DNA from: an uncultured Clostridia bacterium
GTDB taxonomy: Bacteria > Bacillota > Clostridia > UBA1381
Length of the DNA: 64,000 bases
Assembly: GCA_947623955.1 (NCBI GenBank)
Contig: CANQIP010000001.1
Location: 62,001 to 126,000 of the forward strand
Direction: 5' to 3'
The notes under the pieces are model-generated. The model searched no databases. It was given only the letters and a program-made list of their open reading frames with translations, and had not been told where the DNA came from. This document shows, piece by piece, positions 35,069 to 43,764 of the stretch (the first letter of the stretch is position 1; the number at the start of each line of letters is the position of its first letter). The translations under genes and the position numbers were made by a program.

Positions 35069-35794
35069 TCACTTGTTCTTGAACCGCTTTACAATGTAAT
35101 CGTTCGCCGTGTTTTCAAGTTCGTCGTCGAGAGGCGCAAGACCCTTGAAATCGGGATAGCGTCTCTTTACGGCGTTCGTCAGTATATAGTCGCACAGCCC
35201 CGGATTTTTCGGGAGCAGAGGCCCGTGAAGGTACGTCGCGACGACGTTTTTGTAAATTACGCCCTCCGCGCCGCTTTTGCCGTCATTGCCGTAGCCGTAC
35301 ACGACTTTTCCGAGAGGCTTGTGTATGCCGATGTCGGTTCTGCCGCCGTGGTTCTCAAAGCCCACGATTTCACCTTCGATAAAGTCGGGCTTTAATATTA
35401 TGTTGCTTATGAGCCGTCTTTTACCCTGCTCTGTCTTTATATTTAAAATGCCGAGACCCTCTATAGTCTCGTCGGCAAGCTTATAGTATTTGCCGAGCAG
35501 CTGGTAGCCGCCGCACACGGCGACTAGCGCGCCGCCGTCCTCGACGTAATTCTTTATTTCGTCCTTGTGTTCGAGGAGCTTGTCGCACACTATTTTCTGC
35601 TCCCTGTCACTGCCGCCGCCGAGGAACAGTATATCCACGTCCGACAGGTCAAAGCCCGTGTCGTCCACGGTATACGATTTAACCTCCGCGTCAATGCCGC
35701 GCCACATAAGGCGTTTTCTCATGCACTCTATATTTCCCTTGTCGCCATACAGATTTAAAAGGTCGGGGTACAGGTGTAAAATCTTAATCCTCAT
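35069..35794 (-). CDS. gatD: Lipid II isoglutaminyl synthase, glutaminase subunit GatD
   Basis: About 241 aa class I glutamine amidotransferase. Catalytic Cys in VAVCGGYQLLGKYY and His in ATYLHGPLLPKNP. It supplies ammonia to MurT for amidation of D-Glu in lipid II. ATG 35794 overlaps the murT stop (TGATG); an in-frame GTG at 35797 is equally placed. Confidence 0.95.
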   Translation of the reverse strand: MRIKILHLYPDLLNLYGDKGNIECMRKRLMWRGIDAEVKSYTVDDTGFDLSDVDILFLGGGSDREQKIVCDKLLEHKDEIKNYVEDGGALVAVCGGYQLLGKYYKLADETIEGLGILNIKTEQGKRRLISNIILKPDFIEGEIVGFENHGGRTDIGIHKPLGKVVYGYGNDGKSGAEGVIYKNVVATYLHGPLLPKNPGLCDYILTNAVKRRYPDFKGLAPLDDELENTANDYIVKRFKNK

Positions 35795-37119
35795 CACGCC
35801 TTACCTCCCAGCTTTTTAAGTACCGACTCGGTGGAATAGAGCGCGGTGTAGTTTACGAGCACGTACACGACTTCGCTGTCGGTCGTGAGCGCGGCGGTCA
35901 CCGCGTCAGCCATGCTGTGCGTTATCATATCGACCTTCACGTCCGCGTATTTGAAACGCAGACTTATGTCGTACACGCGTATGCCTGTCGTGGTGAGCGT
36001 CAGAAGGTTTTCGTCCGCTATCTTGTCGAAATCCACATCCCACAGCCACGACACGTCGCGCCCGTCGTTCGCCTTGTCGTTTATCGCGATTATTACGTCC
36101 TTTTTGCGCTTGTCGGTGTTGACCGTCGCGATTGCCTGGTTAAAGCCCGCGGGATTTTTTGAAAGGCTCAGTATTACGGGCTTGTTGAATTTGTACTCCT
36201 GCATGCGCCCTATCTGCGGCTTGTACGCCTCCAGCAGCTTTTCAAAATCGTCCGTGCTTTCGCCGAGCGCGCTCAGCGCGCCGTACACCGCGACAAGGTT
36301 ATATATATTGTAGAAACCCTTGTAATTTATCTTCATCGGCTGACCGTTTATCGTGAATTTCATCGGTGTGCCGAGCGACACGTTCTTTACCTCAAAGTCG
36401 ATCTTCGGACGCTTAAAGCCGCATTTCGGGCAGTAGAAATCGCCGAGCTGGCTGTAGTGGTAGTAATTGTACTTCTGCTCCGCGCCGCACGCCGGACAGA
36501 ACCGCCCCTCCTTAGTGTCGTCAAGCTGCGGCAGCACCTTTTCGGATATGCCGTAGTAGAGCGCGTCGCTGTGTCTGCCCTGACCGAACTGCACGCACAA
36601 GGGGTCGTCGCCGCACAGAACAAGCTGCACGTTCGGCGTTTTCTTTATCGCGCGGCTGATTATTTCCGATGTTATGTCTATCTCGCCGTAACGGTCGAGC
36701 TGGTCGCGGAACAGGTTCGTTATAACCATGACGTCGGGCTTTATATAGTCGAACACGATCGGCGTGTACGCCTCGTCGATTTCAAGACACGCGTAATCGG
36801 CGGTGACCTTGCCGAATATGTTCATCTCCTGTATAAGCGTCGTCGCGACGCCCGAGAGCATATTCGCGCCGAGACGGTTGCAGATGACCTTGTAGCCCTT
36901 CGCCTCGAGAGCGGTAGCCATGAGGTTGTTCGTCGTCGTCTTGCCGTTCGTGCCGCACGTTACAACGATGCCCTTCCTGACGCACTTTCCGAGTTCAGCC
37001 ACGAGGTTCGGGCAGATTTTGAGCGCGTAGTGTCCCGGTGAGGACGAGGATTTTTTACCGATTATTTTGCCCAGCACGGTCAGCGCTTTGCCGAACCATA
37101 CCGCAAGAAGTTTCCGCAT
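35794..37119 (-). CDS. murT: Lipid II isoglutaminyl synthase, Mur-ligase subunit MurT
   Basis: 441-aa Mur-ligase-like ATPase. P-loop TCGTNGKTTTNNLMA near residue 53. A Cys4 zinc ribbon is inserted in the middle domain (FCPACGAEQ...FYCPKCGFKRP), as in characterised MurT, followed by the C-terminal DUF1727 region. With GatD it converts D-Glu to D-iGln in the peptidoglycan stem. AAAGGA precedes ATG 37119. Confidence 0.96.
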   Translation of the reverse strand: MRKLLAVWFGKALTVLGKIIGKKSSSSPGHYALKICPNLVAELGKCVRKGIVVTCGTNGKTTTNNLMATALEAKGYKVICNRLGANMLSGVATTLIQEMNIFGKVTADYACLEIDEAYTPIVFDYIKPDVMVITNLFRDQLDRYGEIDITSEIISRAIKKTPNVQLVLCGDDPLCVQFGQGRHSDALYYGISEKVLPQLDDTKEGRFCPACGAEQKYNYYHYSQLGDFYCPKCGFKRPKIDFEVKNVSLGTPMKFTINGQPMKINYKGFYNIYNLVAVYGALSALGESTDDFEKLLEAYKPQIGRMQEYKFNKPVILSLSKNPAGFNQAIATVNTDKRKKDVIIAINDKANDGRDVSWLWDVDFDKIADENLLTLTTTGIRVYDISLRFKYADVKVDMITHSMADAVTAALTTDSEVVYVLVNYTALYSTESVLKKLGGKA

Positions 37120-37240
37120 AACAACAATTTCCTTTCAAATCAGTATACGATATAGTATTATTATACCATAAATTCGCCGATTTTGCAATATCGGTTTACT
37201 TTTTTACGGATATATGATAAAATGTAACGGGTGATTTATA

Positions 37241-37882
37241 ATGAACGAGAATTATCAGCTTACGCTCGACCGCACTCTCGATACCGTAGTAAATAGCGGG
37301 CGCGTGCCGTCTTTGCTTTTGCACAGCTGCTGCGCGCCATGTTCAAGCTATGTTTTAGAGTATTTGTCGCGTTACTTTAATATAACGGTTTTTTATTATA
37401 ATCCCAACCTTGACACGCACGAGGAATACGAAAGGCGCGTCGGCGAGCAGGATCGGCTCATACGCGAGATGCCGTTCGGGCATGAGGTCAGGCTGATTGT
37501 CGGAGATTACGATACGGATAAATTTCATGAGATAAGCAAAGGGCTTGAAGACGTGCCGGAGGGCGGTGAGAGGTGCTTTAAATGCTACCGCCTGCGCCTT
37601 GAAGAGGCGGCGCGCATGGCGAAAAAGGGCGGCTATGACTATTTCACGACCACGCTTTCAATAAGTCCTTTAAAGAACGCGAAAAAACTCAACGAGATAG
37701 GCGCGGAGCTTGCCGAAAAGTACGGCGTAAACTACCTTTTCAGCGACTTTAAAAAGCGCGATGGCTACAAACGCTCGTGCGAATTGTCGGCTGTTTACTC
37801 GCTCTACCGCCAGAATTACTGCGGGTGCGAGTATTCAAAGACAGAGGCGCAAAGGCGCGAGGCGGCGAAACGCGGTTGTTAA
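37241..37882 (+). CDS. queH: Epoxyqueuosine reductase QueH
   Basis: 213 aa. Last step of queuosine synthesis in tRNA. The DUF208 signatures are present: LHSCCAPCSSYVLEYL, YYNPNLDTHEEYERR, ERCFKCYRLRLEE, TTTLSISPLKNAKKLNEIG and a C-terminal YCGCEYSK. Paired cysteines are the Fe-S and metal ligands. It is the non-orthologous replacement of QueG. It lies directly upstream of the tRNA gene used by the prophage. Confidence 0.95.
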   Translation: MNENYQLTLDRTLDTVVNSGRVPSLLLHSCCAPCSSYVLEYLSRYFNITVFYYNPNLDTHEEYERRVGEQDRLIREMPFGHEVRLIVGDYDTDKFHEISKGLEDVPEGGERCFKCYRLRLEEAARMAKKGGYDYFTTTLSISPLKNAKKLNEIGAELAEKYGVNYLFSDFKKRDGYKRSCELSAVYSLYRQNYCGCEYSKTEAQRREAAKRGC

Positions 37883-37906
37883 GGGGTGTGCCGTTTTATA
37901 AAAAAC

Positions 37907-37935
37907 TTGACTTTGCGTTTGTAATGTGGTATAGT
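37907..37935 (+). promoter_or_regulatory. tRNA-Leu promoter
   Basis: TTGACT (37907-37912), 17-nt spacer, TATAGT (37930-37935), 17 nt before the tRNA. Confidence 0.75.
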
Positions 37936-37952
37936 ATAAAAGCTGTGAAAAT

Positions 37953-38041
37953 GCCGATGTGGCGGAACTGGCAGACGCCCGGGACTTAAAATCCCGTGGG
38001 AAGTGATTCCCGTACCGGTTCGACCCCGGTCATCGGCACCA
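37953..38041 (+). tRNA. tRNA-Leu (anticodon UAA), prophage attachment site
   Basis: 89 nt with the acceptor stem GCCGATG/CATCGGC, an encoded 3' CCA, an anticodon arm CGGGA-CTTAAAA-TCCCG giving TAA, a long class II variable arm (GTGGGAAGTGATTCCCGT region) and the T arm GGTTCGACCCC. The prophage integrase gene begins 116 bp away, so the 3' end of this gene is the likely attL core. Confidence 0.95.
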
Positions 38042-38113
38042 GTAAAAATGGCTTGAAACTGCGGGTTTCGGGTCATTTTTAACTTTTATCAAAATTCGCA
38101 AAAGTTTGTTTTT

Positions 38114-38151
38114 TCGAATTTTACCACCACTTTTACCACCACTTTCGAATT
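38114..38151. repeat. Tandem 12-bp repeats between attL and the integrase gene
   Basis: TTTTACCACCAC occurs twice back to back (38120-38131, 38132-38143), bracketed by two TTCGAAT copies (38114-38120, 38145-38151). The position suits integrase arm-type or excisionase binding sites. Confidence 0.55.
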
Positions 38152-38156
38152 GAAAT

Positions 38157-39299
38157 CTATTCTGTAAATAGCGCATCCATAACCCCAACAGCCTTTTTCT
38201 TCAATTCTAAATTAGGATGCAAATATAAATTGGCAGTGGTTGATATGACAGAGTGTCCTATATATTCTTGGATTATTTTCAAATCAATGCCCTGCTCCAG
38301 CAGTAACGTTGCACACGAATGTCTTAAATCATGAAAGCGTATATGCGGTAAATTATTACGTTTTAACAAGTCAGCAAATGCGTGTGATATGTAGCTTACT
38401 TTCAATGGCTCTCCATTATCCCAACAACAAACAAAATCTGTATCTATGTATGCTTTGCCAAAATATTCCCGATTTTTTTGTTGTTTTTCCTTCAAATTGC
38501 ACAAATAATCGTATATGTCATCGGAAATAGGAAGTGTTCTACAACTGCTTGCTGTCTTCGCCGATGCTTGGAAAATTTCATGATTTGATGTTACTTTGGT
38601 ATTAGCTATATGAATAAGTCTGTTATCCAAATCGATCTCTTTCCAAGTCAAACCGCCAATTTCTCCGCGTCTGAGTCCGTAATACACGGCTAAACGTACC
38701 GCACATTCGATAGGTGTACCGATCGATATTCTGAGAAGATGCTCCAGCTGTTCTTTATTATAGATCGTCACTTGGTGCTTTGTGTTTTTCGGCAGCTTGG
38801 TTCTGTCGGCAATGTTATATGGTATCATATTCATTTCAACCGCTTCTTGAAGAGCTTTTCTGATGTTCGCATGATGTCTTTTAACAGTCGAAGAGCTTAA
38901 ACCTTTGCGCAGCATACTGTTGTAGTATTCTTGAAGATTTTTAGGAGTAATATCGACCAACTTTATTCTTTTATCCTCAAAATATGGCACTATACGATTT
39001 TTTATGACCATTTCATAGCCATAAGCGGTAGTTGGTTTCCATGTGTATCGATTTTGCTCTAACCAGTCTAACAAATAATCCGTAAACAAAATATCTGTTA
39101 CTTCTATTTTATTTATTTCATACTTTAATTCGTACTCGCGACGGATTTCTTCGCACTTTTTCTCTGCTTTTCGCCTGTTATTTCCTTTTATAGGAATTCC
39201 TGTACTCACCTCTTTTGTTTTGCGCTTTCCGTTTTCTTGCCACCTCAATAAGCAATAATACGTTCTAGCGTTATCTCGTTTTCGTAAATATGCGTTCAT
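38157..39299 (-). CDS. int: Tyrosine-type phage integrase
   Basis: 380 aa from ATG 39299 (AAGGAG 8 nt upstream; a longer in-frame start at 39338 lacks support). N-terminal arm-binding domain, SAM-like core-binding domain (about 75-160), and a catalytic domain with the first Arg in YYGLRRGEIGGLTW, the HDLRHS box, GHSVISTT and the Tyr in TANLYLHPN. It catalyses integration at tRNA-Leu. Confidence 0.95.
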   Translation of the reverse strand: MNAYLRKRDNARTYYCLLRWQENGKRKTKEVSTGIPIKGNNRRKAEKKCEEIRREYELKYEINKIEVTDILFTDYLLDWLEQNRYTWKPTTAYGYEMVIKNRIVPYFEDKRIKLVDITPKNLQEYYNSMLRKGLSSSTVKRHHANIRKALQEAVEMNMIPYNIADRTKLPKNTKHQVTIYNKEQLEHLLRISIGTPIECAVRLAVYYGLRRGEIGGLTWKEIDLDNRLIHIANTKVTSNHEIFQASAKTASSCRTLPISDDIYDYLCNLKEKQQKNREYFGKAYIDTDFVCCWDNGEPLKVSYISHAFADLLKRNNLPHIRFHDLRHSCATLLLEQGIDLKIIQEYIGHSVISTTANLYLHPNLELKKKAVGVMDALFTE

Positions 39300-39388
39300 G
39301 GACAAGACTCCTTTCTTTCTATCGAGCTCTTGTTCCATGATTAGATAGCATATTTATTATATCATAGAATAAGAGTGTTTTCAATAGC

Positions 39389-39592
39389 TTATACTATCCG
39401 ACGACCGATATTTTCTATATATTGTTCGAGACTTCGCCGAGGTATAATGTATTTACGTTTCATTCTTTTGTTACCTATGTCTTGATTTTGCAACAACTTA
39501 TACGCTGTGTTGCGTCCTATGCCAAGGACAGCGCATATGTCGTCAACGCTTATAATATCGCCAAGCGATGATAGCTTTTTTCGTGGACGCAT
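39389..39592 (-). CDS. Excisionase-like HTH protein
   Basis: 67-aa MerR/HTH_17-type DNA-binding protein (SVDDICAVLGIGRNTAYKLLQ, then the wing KYIIPRRSLEQYIE). Position directly upstream of int suggests an Xis that controls directionality. A regulator role is also possible. Confidence 0.82.
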   Translation of the reverse strand: MRPRKKLSSLGDIISVDDICAVLGIGRNTAYKLLQNQDIGNKRMKRKYIIPRRSLEQYIENIGRRIV

Positions 39593-39665
39593 TTAAATCA
39601 TCTCCTAAATTAAAATTATTTTATTCTAAAATAGCACCGTTTTATGTAATGTGCATGCTGAAAAA

Positions 39666-39700
39666 AATAAAAGGCGAAGTTTCCCTCGCCTTTTGTCTTG
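39666..39700 (-). terminator. Terminator of the lysis module
   Basis: A minus-strand AAGGCGAGGGAAACTTCGCCTT hairpin followed by a T-rich stretch, 12 bp after the amidase stop. Confidence 0.8.
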
Positions 39701-39711
39701 TTCATCGTATA

Positions 39712-40476
39712 TTAATCGTACAGTTTCGCACGATCATTCGCTACGAATATGCGCAGCATATCCATTGTCAGCCCAAGCCGACCCTTATCGTCGCCGACTA
39801 AAATATGCTTGTCCATGAGTTTTTGCACTGTCGGCTTCGCCCACTCCGGCATATTGTCGTCCATATAGTCATAAATCATCGGTTTTAATCCGTCGATTTC
39901 ACTTTTGAGCTCTTCATATTGTGTCACCGTTAATTCCTCACTTTCCGTATTTATTACCGTCTGCCCCGTTATCGCCTCGGCGATTGCCGCCGCGACCGTC
40001 TCCGCGCCCAGCTTGTGATACAGGTCTACGTCCGACGCGCTGTCCACAAAACACACCTCAACGAGCATAGCCTTAGCATCTGTGTGACGTATAACATAAA
40101 GCGACGACCCGTACTTTACGCCGCGATTGGCAAATCCCAGCGCATGGAGTTTGTCACACACCGCGACCGCCTCGGCGTGTTTTGTACCGCCGTATGTAAA
40201 TACTTCCGTGCCTTTACCACCGCCGGAATTGAAATGTATTGAAACGAACAAATCCAAAGGCTGCGCATTTGCCATACGTACTATTGCAGAGAGGTTTGCG
40301 CTCGTGCTGTTCGCATAATCATTTGTGCAGTCGTACACCGTATGACCTGCGTCTGCTAAAATCTTTTCAAGCTTTAAGCCAACATTGCGCGTCTCTTCGC
40401 TCTCGTCGATGATACCGACTGCGCCGCACCCGGGTATGCCGCTTACTGTATGACCGCAGTTAATACCTATTTTCAT
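39712..40476 (-). CDS. Phage endolysin, N-acetylmuramoyl-L-alanine amidase
   Basis: 254 aa. Amidase_3 domain at about 1-170, with zinc-ligand contexts NCGHT, DESEE, VSIHFNSG and a catalytic Glu in MLVEVCFVDS. A C-terminal ~55-residue module (PEWAKPTVQKLMDKHILVGD...MLRIFVANDRAKLYD) resembles an SLH-like wall-binding repeat. No signal peptide, so holin-dependent release is expected. Confidence 0.92.
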   Translation of the reverse strand: MKIGINCGHTVSGIPGCGAVGIIDESEETRNVGLKLEKILADAGHTVYDCTNDYANSTSANLSAIVRMANAQPLDLFVSIHFNSGGGKGTEVFTYGGTKHAEAVAVCDKLHALGFANRGVKYGSSLYVIRHTDAKAMLVEVCFVDSASDVDLYHKLGAETVAAAIAEAITGQTVINTESEELTVTQYEELKSEIDGLKPMIYDYMDDNMPEWAKPTVQKLMDKHILVGDDKGRLGLTMDMLRIFVANDRAKLYD

Positions 40477-40477
40477 G

Positions 40478-40717
40478 TCATTTATCTCCTTTCAGCTCGT
40501 GCATGAAATCATCCGCCTTAATCGCCGCATCGGTAAAGCTGTTGTTCTTCCACCACGCAATCACCGCCGCGATAATCGTCCACGCCGTTGAAATGATCGT
40601 CGAAATATCGTCGTCGGCAATATTCAGCGGACTTATACCGAGCATCGCAAGCACCTGATTTATCAGTGCCAGCGCGAGAATTATTGTTCTGATTAACGTA
40701 CCCTTTGAGATTTTCAT
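40478..40717 (-). CDS. Phage holin (phi LC3-like)
   Basis: 79 aa with two hydrophobic stretches (IRTIILALALINQVLAMLG and STIISTAWTIIAAVIAWW), a short turn and a charged tail. It overlaps no gene but ends two bases from the amidase start. Forms the membrane lesion at lysis. Confidence 0.9.
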   Translation of the reverse strand: MKISKGTLIRTIILALALINQVLAMLGISPLNIADDDISTIISTAWTIIAAVIAWWKNNSFTDAAIKADDFMHELKGDK

Positions 40718-40738
40718 ATTAAATCACTCCTTCCGTTA

Positions 40739-41029
40739 TTACATACCTTTAATGTTATCCGGCATATGAGCTCCGACATTCAGATGCCGATTAAGCTTAT
40801 CGAGCGCGTCCTTACATGGTCCATTACAACCATGTTCGATCAGTCCTTCAAGTGCGCCTTTTAACCCATAGCATATTACTGTCAGTTCCTCATTCTGCCG
40901 TTTGTTAATTTCAACCTGCTGCTTATTTAACATGATTTGCTTATGGCAGAAAAAAGTAGCCCCGACAAGAGCTGTTACCGCTGTGAGCAGAGATGCCATT
41001 TTGATAATTGTGTCAACAGTTATATACAC
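40739..41029 (-). CDS. Small phage membrane protein, lysis-module hypothetical
   Basis: 96 aa from GTG 41029 (GGAGG 8 nt upstream). One N-terminal membrane helix (MASLLTAVTALVGATFF), then a helical/coiled segment and a conserved-looking tail, LKGALEGLIEHGCNGPCKDALDKLNRHLN. Similar small proteins accompany holins in clostridial phages. The function is unknown; a spanin-like or holin-modulating role would be speculative. Confidence 0.75.
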   Translation of the reverse strand: MYITVDTIIKMASLLTAVTALVGATFFCHKQIMLNKQQVEINKRQNEELTVICYGLKGALEGLIEHGCNGPCKDALDKLNRHLNVGAHMPDNIKGM

Positions 41030-41032
41030 TGT

Positions 41033-41200
41033 TTACTCCTCCCTACCGATTTCTGCCGTAACCTCGGCGTAGTCCTCTGCGGTCAGTCCGCCCGCCGCGA
41101 ATATGACGTCAACCTTTTCGAGCAGCGTGTCTTTGTCCATCTTACCCGCTGCTATGATTTTCTTTATCAGCCCATAAGAGCGTCCGTGTTTCTGTTCCAT
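41033..41200 (-). CDS. Small phage protein, XkdX-like (55 aa)
   Basis: ATG 41200 with AGGAGG 9 nt upstream. The sequence is helical (LIKKIIAAGKMDKDTLLEKV, then GGLTAEDYAEVTAEI), matching the small proteins encoded between tail fibres and holins in many Firmicutes phages (XkdX group and relatives). Its stop region contains the ribosome site of the next gene. Function unknown. Confidence 0.72.
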   Translation of the reverse strand: MEQKHGRSYGLIKKIIAAGKMDKDTLLEKVDVIFAAGGLTAEDYAEVTAEIGREE

Positions 41201-41217
41201 TGTGCTTTACCTCCTTC

Positions 41218-41607
41218 TTAAATTCCCAACTCAACCGCCGAAATGCGGCAGTCGAGGTCAAGCAAATATTCGTCTCTCGCCTCATCGAGTGACGCAATAT
41301 ACGCCTCCAAACTGCCGTACGCGGCAATCCGTGCAATCTCTTTCGCATGGTTGTCCGATGTAAGCTTTATGCCGTCCATCCAAGCGTACTTTGACGTATC
41401 GAGCGGCTCGTCCGAGATAAGCTCGTTAAGCTGATGTTTCGGGATAAGCTGCTCCGTCCACTCCTTGTAACTGTCGTCGTTGACGTAATACGTGTTCTCG
41501 TCGTAATCGGTTTTCTCCACGGTTTTATAATCGCGCACCACGATAACGCGCTTGTTCAGCCGAATACGGTTGTCGTTGTCTATCCAAAAATGATTTAAAA
41601 TATCCAT
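41218..41607 (-). CDS. Phage hypothetical protein downstream of the tail fibre
   Basis: 129 aa, GGAGG before ATG 41607. Compact N-terminal part (HFWIDNDNRIRLNKRVIVV) and helical C-terminus. Position just after a tail-fibre gene suggests a fibre-assembly or accessory protein. No family recognised. Confidence 0.7.
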   Translation of the reverse strand: MDILNHFWIDNDNRIRLNKRVIVVRDYKTVEKTDYDENTYYVNDDSYKEWTEQLIPKHQLNELISDEPLDTSKYAWMDGIKLTSDNHAKEIARIAAYGSLEAYIASLDEARDEYLLDLDCRISAVELGI

Positions 41608-41619
41608 CTCGCGTCCTCC

Positions 41620-43137
41620 TTAATACTGCAGATTGCTTGTGTTGATGCTGCCCGACGCTGCATTCATAACAGTCAAGCCGTTGTCATGCAGATTACGGTC
41701 AATGATGTGTTTCTTGTTCTGACCGTCAATATACACCGCCTGACCCGTAAACGTGTTGCCGGTCATATTTGTCGGGCACTGTAATATAATTTGACCCGCC
41801 GACGACGAACCTGACTCTTTGTGATTAAATTGGTTACCGGATATAGTACCCGCACGTAAGTACATCTTGTAATATTCGACATAATTACCTGTAAACGTGC
41901 CGCCGGGAACGGTTGTTGTTCCCGTATGATAAATAGTTGCAAATGCCTGTTCGTCAATATGTTTCATAATGATATGATTGTTGCTGATATTATAAATACC
42001 CTCGTAAACCAGATTGGCACGCCCATTCGCGTCCACATCATCGCCCATGGTAATATAACAATTACAAATTTGACCATAAGCACATTTATAAATGAAAGTA
42101 ACGTCCGAACCTGAAGAATCTGTATAGGCATTATTTATATTAAGGCGACAACTATCCACCAGCACATTTCCGTCAGCAATAATTCCTGTTACACAACCGT
42201 CAGAGACTACATGAGGAGCCATATCAACGGTACAGTTTATAAGGGTAACGTTATTTGTTGTTCGCCAAATTTCACTGTTATCTATGTATCCATTGCTATA
42301 ACCATTCATACGGAGGGTGCAATTGATGAAGATGGCACTCATACCTGTTTTTTGTGCCGTGGCAGTCCCGTATTTGAAATCAATACACAGATTTTTAAAT
42401 ACAACGGTGCCTCCATATCCATCTGATTGTGACTGACTATCCTTATGCTCAAATATTATAGCTGTGTCAGCTGATTGGTCGCTACCCTGCAATATTAAAA
42501 CTTTATTTGTTCTCACATCCGAATAGCTTATATGGTTAGTGCCCCTAAACAAATACGCTCCGCTCTCTGATGAAGAGAATTTTGCTACGGAACCCCACTT
42601 ATTCGCCGACACAATACGCCATGGCAACCCCGAGGTGATAGCTTTGTTCTGCACAGGATTTGTACTTGATTCGGATAGTACACTGTCTATGGTTGGGGTA
42701 GTGCCATCCTTACCCGCCGGTCCCTGATCGCCTTTCACGCCTTGTGCTCCTGCCGGTCCAGCGGGTCCTGCGGGACCTGTCGGTCCCTGTGGTCCGGCCG
42801 CTCCCTGTGCGCCTGTCGCACCCTTTATGCAGCCCTTGTACATCCATTTCGCGGTTGTGCCGCTGCCTGCCGTGGTACACTCATAAACGTTGCCGTTTGA
42901 TGTATTAAGGTACATATCACCGACCTTGACAAGCGGACAGCCGCTGTAACTGTTATTACTACCGCTTGTTGCCGTCATATCGGTACCGGAATACCATTTA
43001 CTTCCGTTCATGTTCACGTTGCCGGTACCGGTACCGACAAATAACTCGTTCGTATCAGTCGTATATCCCGGTTCACCCGAAGAAAGTGTCGGAAGTTTGG
43101 ATTTAACACCACGTCTTAACTGTATTCTATTAGCCAT
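41620..43137 (-). CDS. Tail fibre/appendage protein with collagen-like stalk and beta-helix
   Basis: 505 aa. The N-terminal ~45 residues resemble the tail-attachment domain found in phage receptor-binding proteins ([29 protein letters not shown]). A collagen-like Gly-X-Y stretch covers about 106-146 ([13 protein letters not shown]). The C-terminal ~300 residues have the short, Asn/Gly/Ile-rich repeated strands of a right-handed beta-helix, such as host glycan-binding or depolymerising fibres. No catalytic residues can be identified by eye. Confidence 0.82.
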   Translation of the reverse strand: MANRIQLRRGVKSKLPTLSSGEPGYTTDTNELFVGTGTGNVNMNGSKWYSGTDMTATSGSNNSYSGCPLVKVGDMYLNTSNGNVYECTTAGSGTTAKWMYKGCIKGATGAQGAAGPQGPTGPAGPAGPAGAQGVKGDQGPAGKDGTTPTIDSVLSESSTNPVQNKAITSGLPWRIVSANKWGSVAKFSSSESGAYLFRGTNHISYSDVRTNKVLILQGSDQSADTAIIFEHKDSQSQSDGYGGTVVFKNLCIDFKYGTATAQKTGMSAIFINCTLRMNGYSNGYIDNSEIWRTTNNVTLINCTVDMAPHVVSDGCVTGIIADGNVLVDSCRLNINNAYTDSSGSDVTFIYKCAYGQICNCYITMGDDVDANGRANLVYEGIYNISNNHIIMKHIDEQAFATIYHTGTTTVPGGTFTGNYVEYYKMYLRAGTISGNQFNHKESGSSSAGQIILQCPTNMTGNTFTGQAVYIDGQNKKHIIDRNLHDNGLTVMNAASGSINTSNLQY

Positions 43138-43151
43138 ATGTAACTCCCTCC

Positions 43152-43724
43152 TTAAAACGTGCCGCCGTCAACCGTGCTGTTTGAGTCGAGCTTCGCGTTC
43201 CACTTGGTCTTTTCCGCGTCGGTCACAAAACGGTGCGTCGTGTCCTCGGCTATGATTGACGCGTCATGCTTTGCGGGGTGCGTGTAGTTATTGGCGTTCT
43301 CCGCAATGCCGGAGAGCTTTTCTTTTTCTTCATTTGTGAAATCAGCCTCGGACAAGCCTTTGCCCGCTATCTTGTCGACCTTGTTTCCGATTGCGGTATT
43401 TAGCGTATTAACAATGCCCTCGTTCTTTTGCAGCTCGTCCGCCAACTCCTTGAGCGTGTCGAGCGTCGTCGGAGCGCCGTTTACGAGTTCGCCAATTTTC
43501 TCTGCTATGTGCTCATCTGCATAACGATTCGCCTGTTCAAGCGCATTCTGCACAGCACTCGCAACGTCAGCCGTTACGAGTATCTTGGCACCTTCTGCGC
43601 CGCCTACATAAAGCTGCGCAGACTTCTTTTCAGCGTCATAAGCAATAGCAATTTCGCCTTCCTGAAGTGATAGACTGCCTAAGTCAGTTGCCAGTCCTCT
43701 TTTTAATAAAATTACATTTGCCAT
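43152..43724 (-). CDS. Tail fibre-associated phage structural protein
   Basis: 190 aa from ATG 43724 (AGGAGG 7 nt upstream). The N-terminal MANVILLKRGLATDLGSLSLQEGEIAIAYD parallels the start of the neighbouring fibre, so it probably docks at the same site. A helical section (TLDTLKELADELQKNEGIVNTLN) and a C-terminal fibre-like YTHPAKHDASII...TKWNAKLDS follow. Confidence 0.8.
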   Translation of the reverse strand: MANVILLKRGLATDLGSLSLQEGEIAIAYDAEKKSAQLYVGGAEGAKILVTADVASAVQNALEQANRYADEHIAEKIGELVNGAPTTLDTLKELADELQKNEGIVNTLNTAIGNKVDKIAGKGLSEADFTNEEKEKLSGIAENANNYTHPAKHDASIIAEDTTHRFVTDAEKTKWNAKLDSNSTVDGGTF

Positions 43725-43764
43725 TCTTCTACCTCCTAAATGCAAATATTTTATTGTTAGCGTT

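Noticed and set aside
41620-43137. Tail fibre as target of a diversity-generating retroelement
   Set aside because: No reverse transcriptase and no template/variable repeat pair visible in the window.
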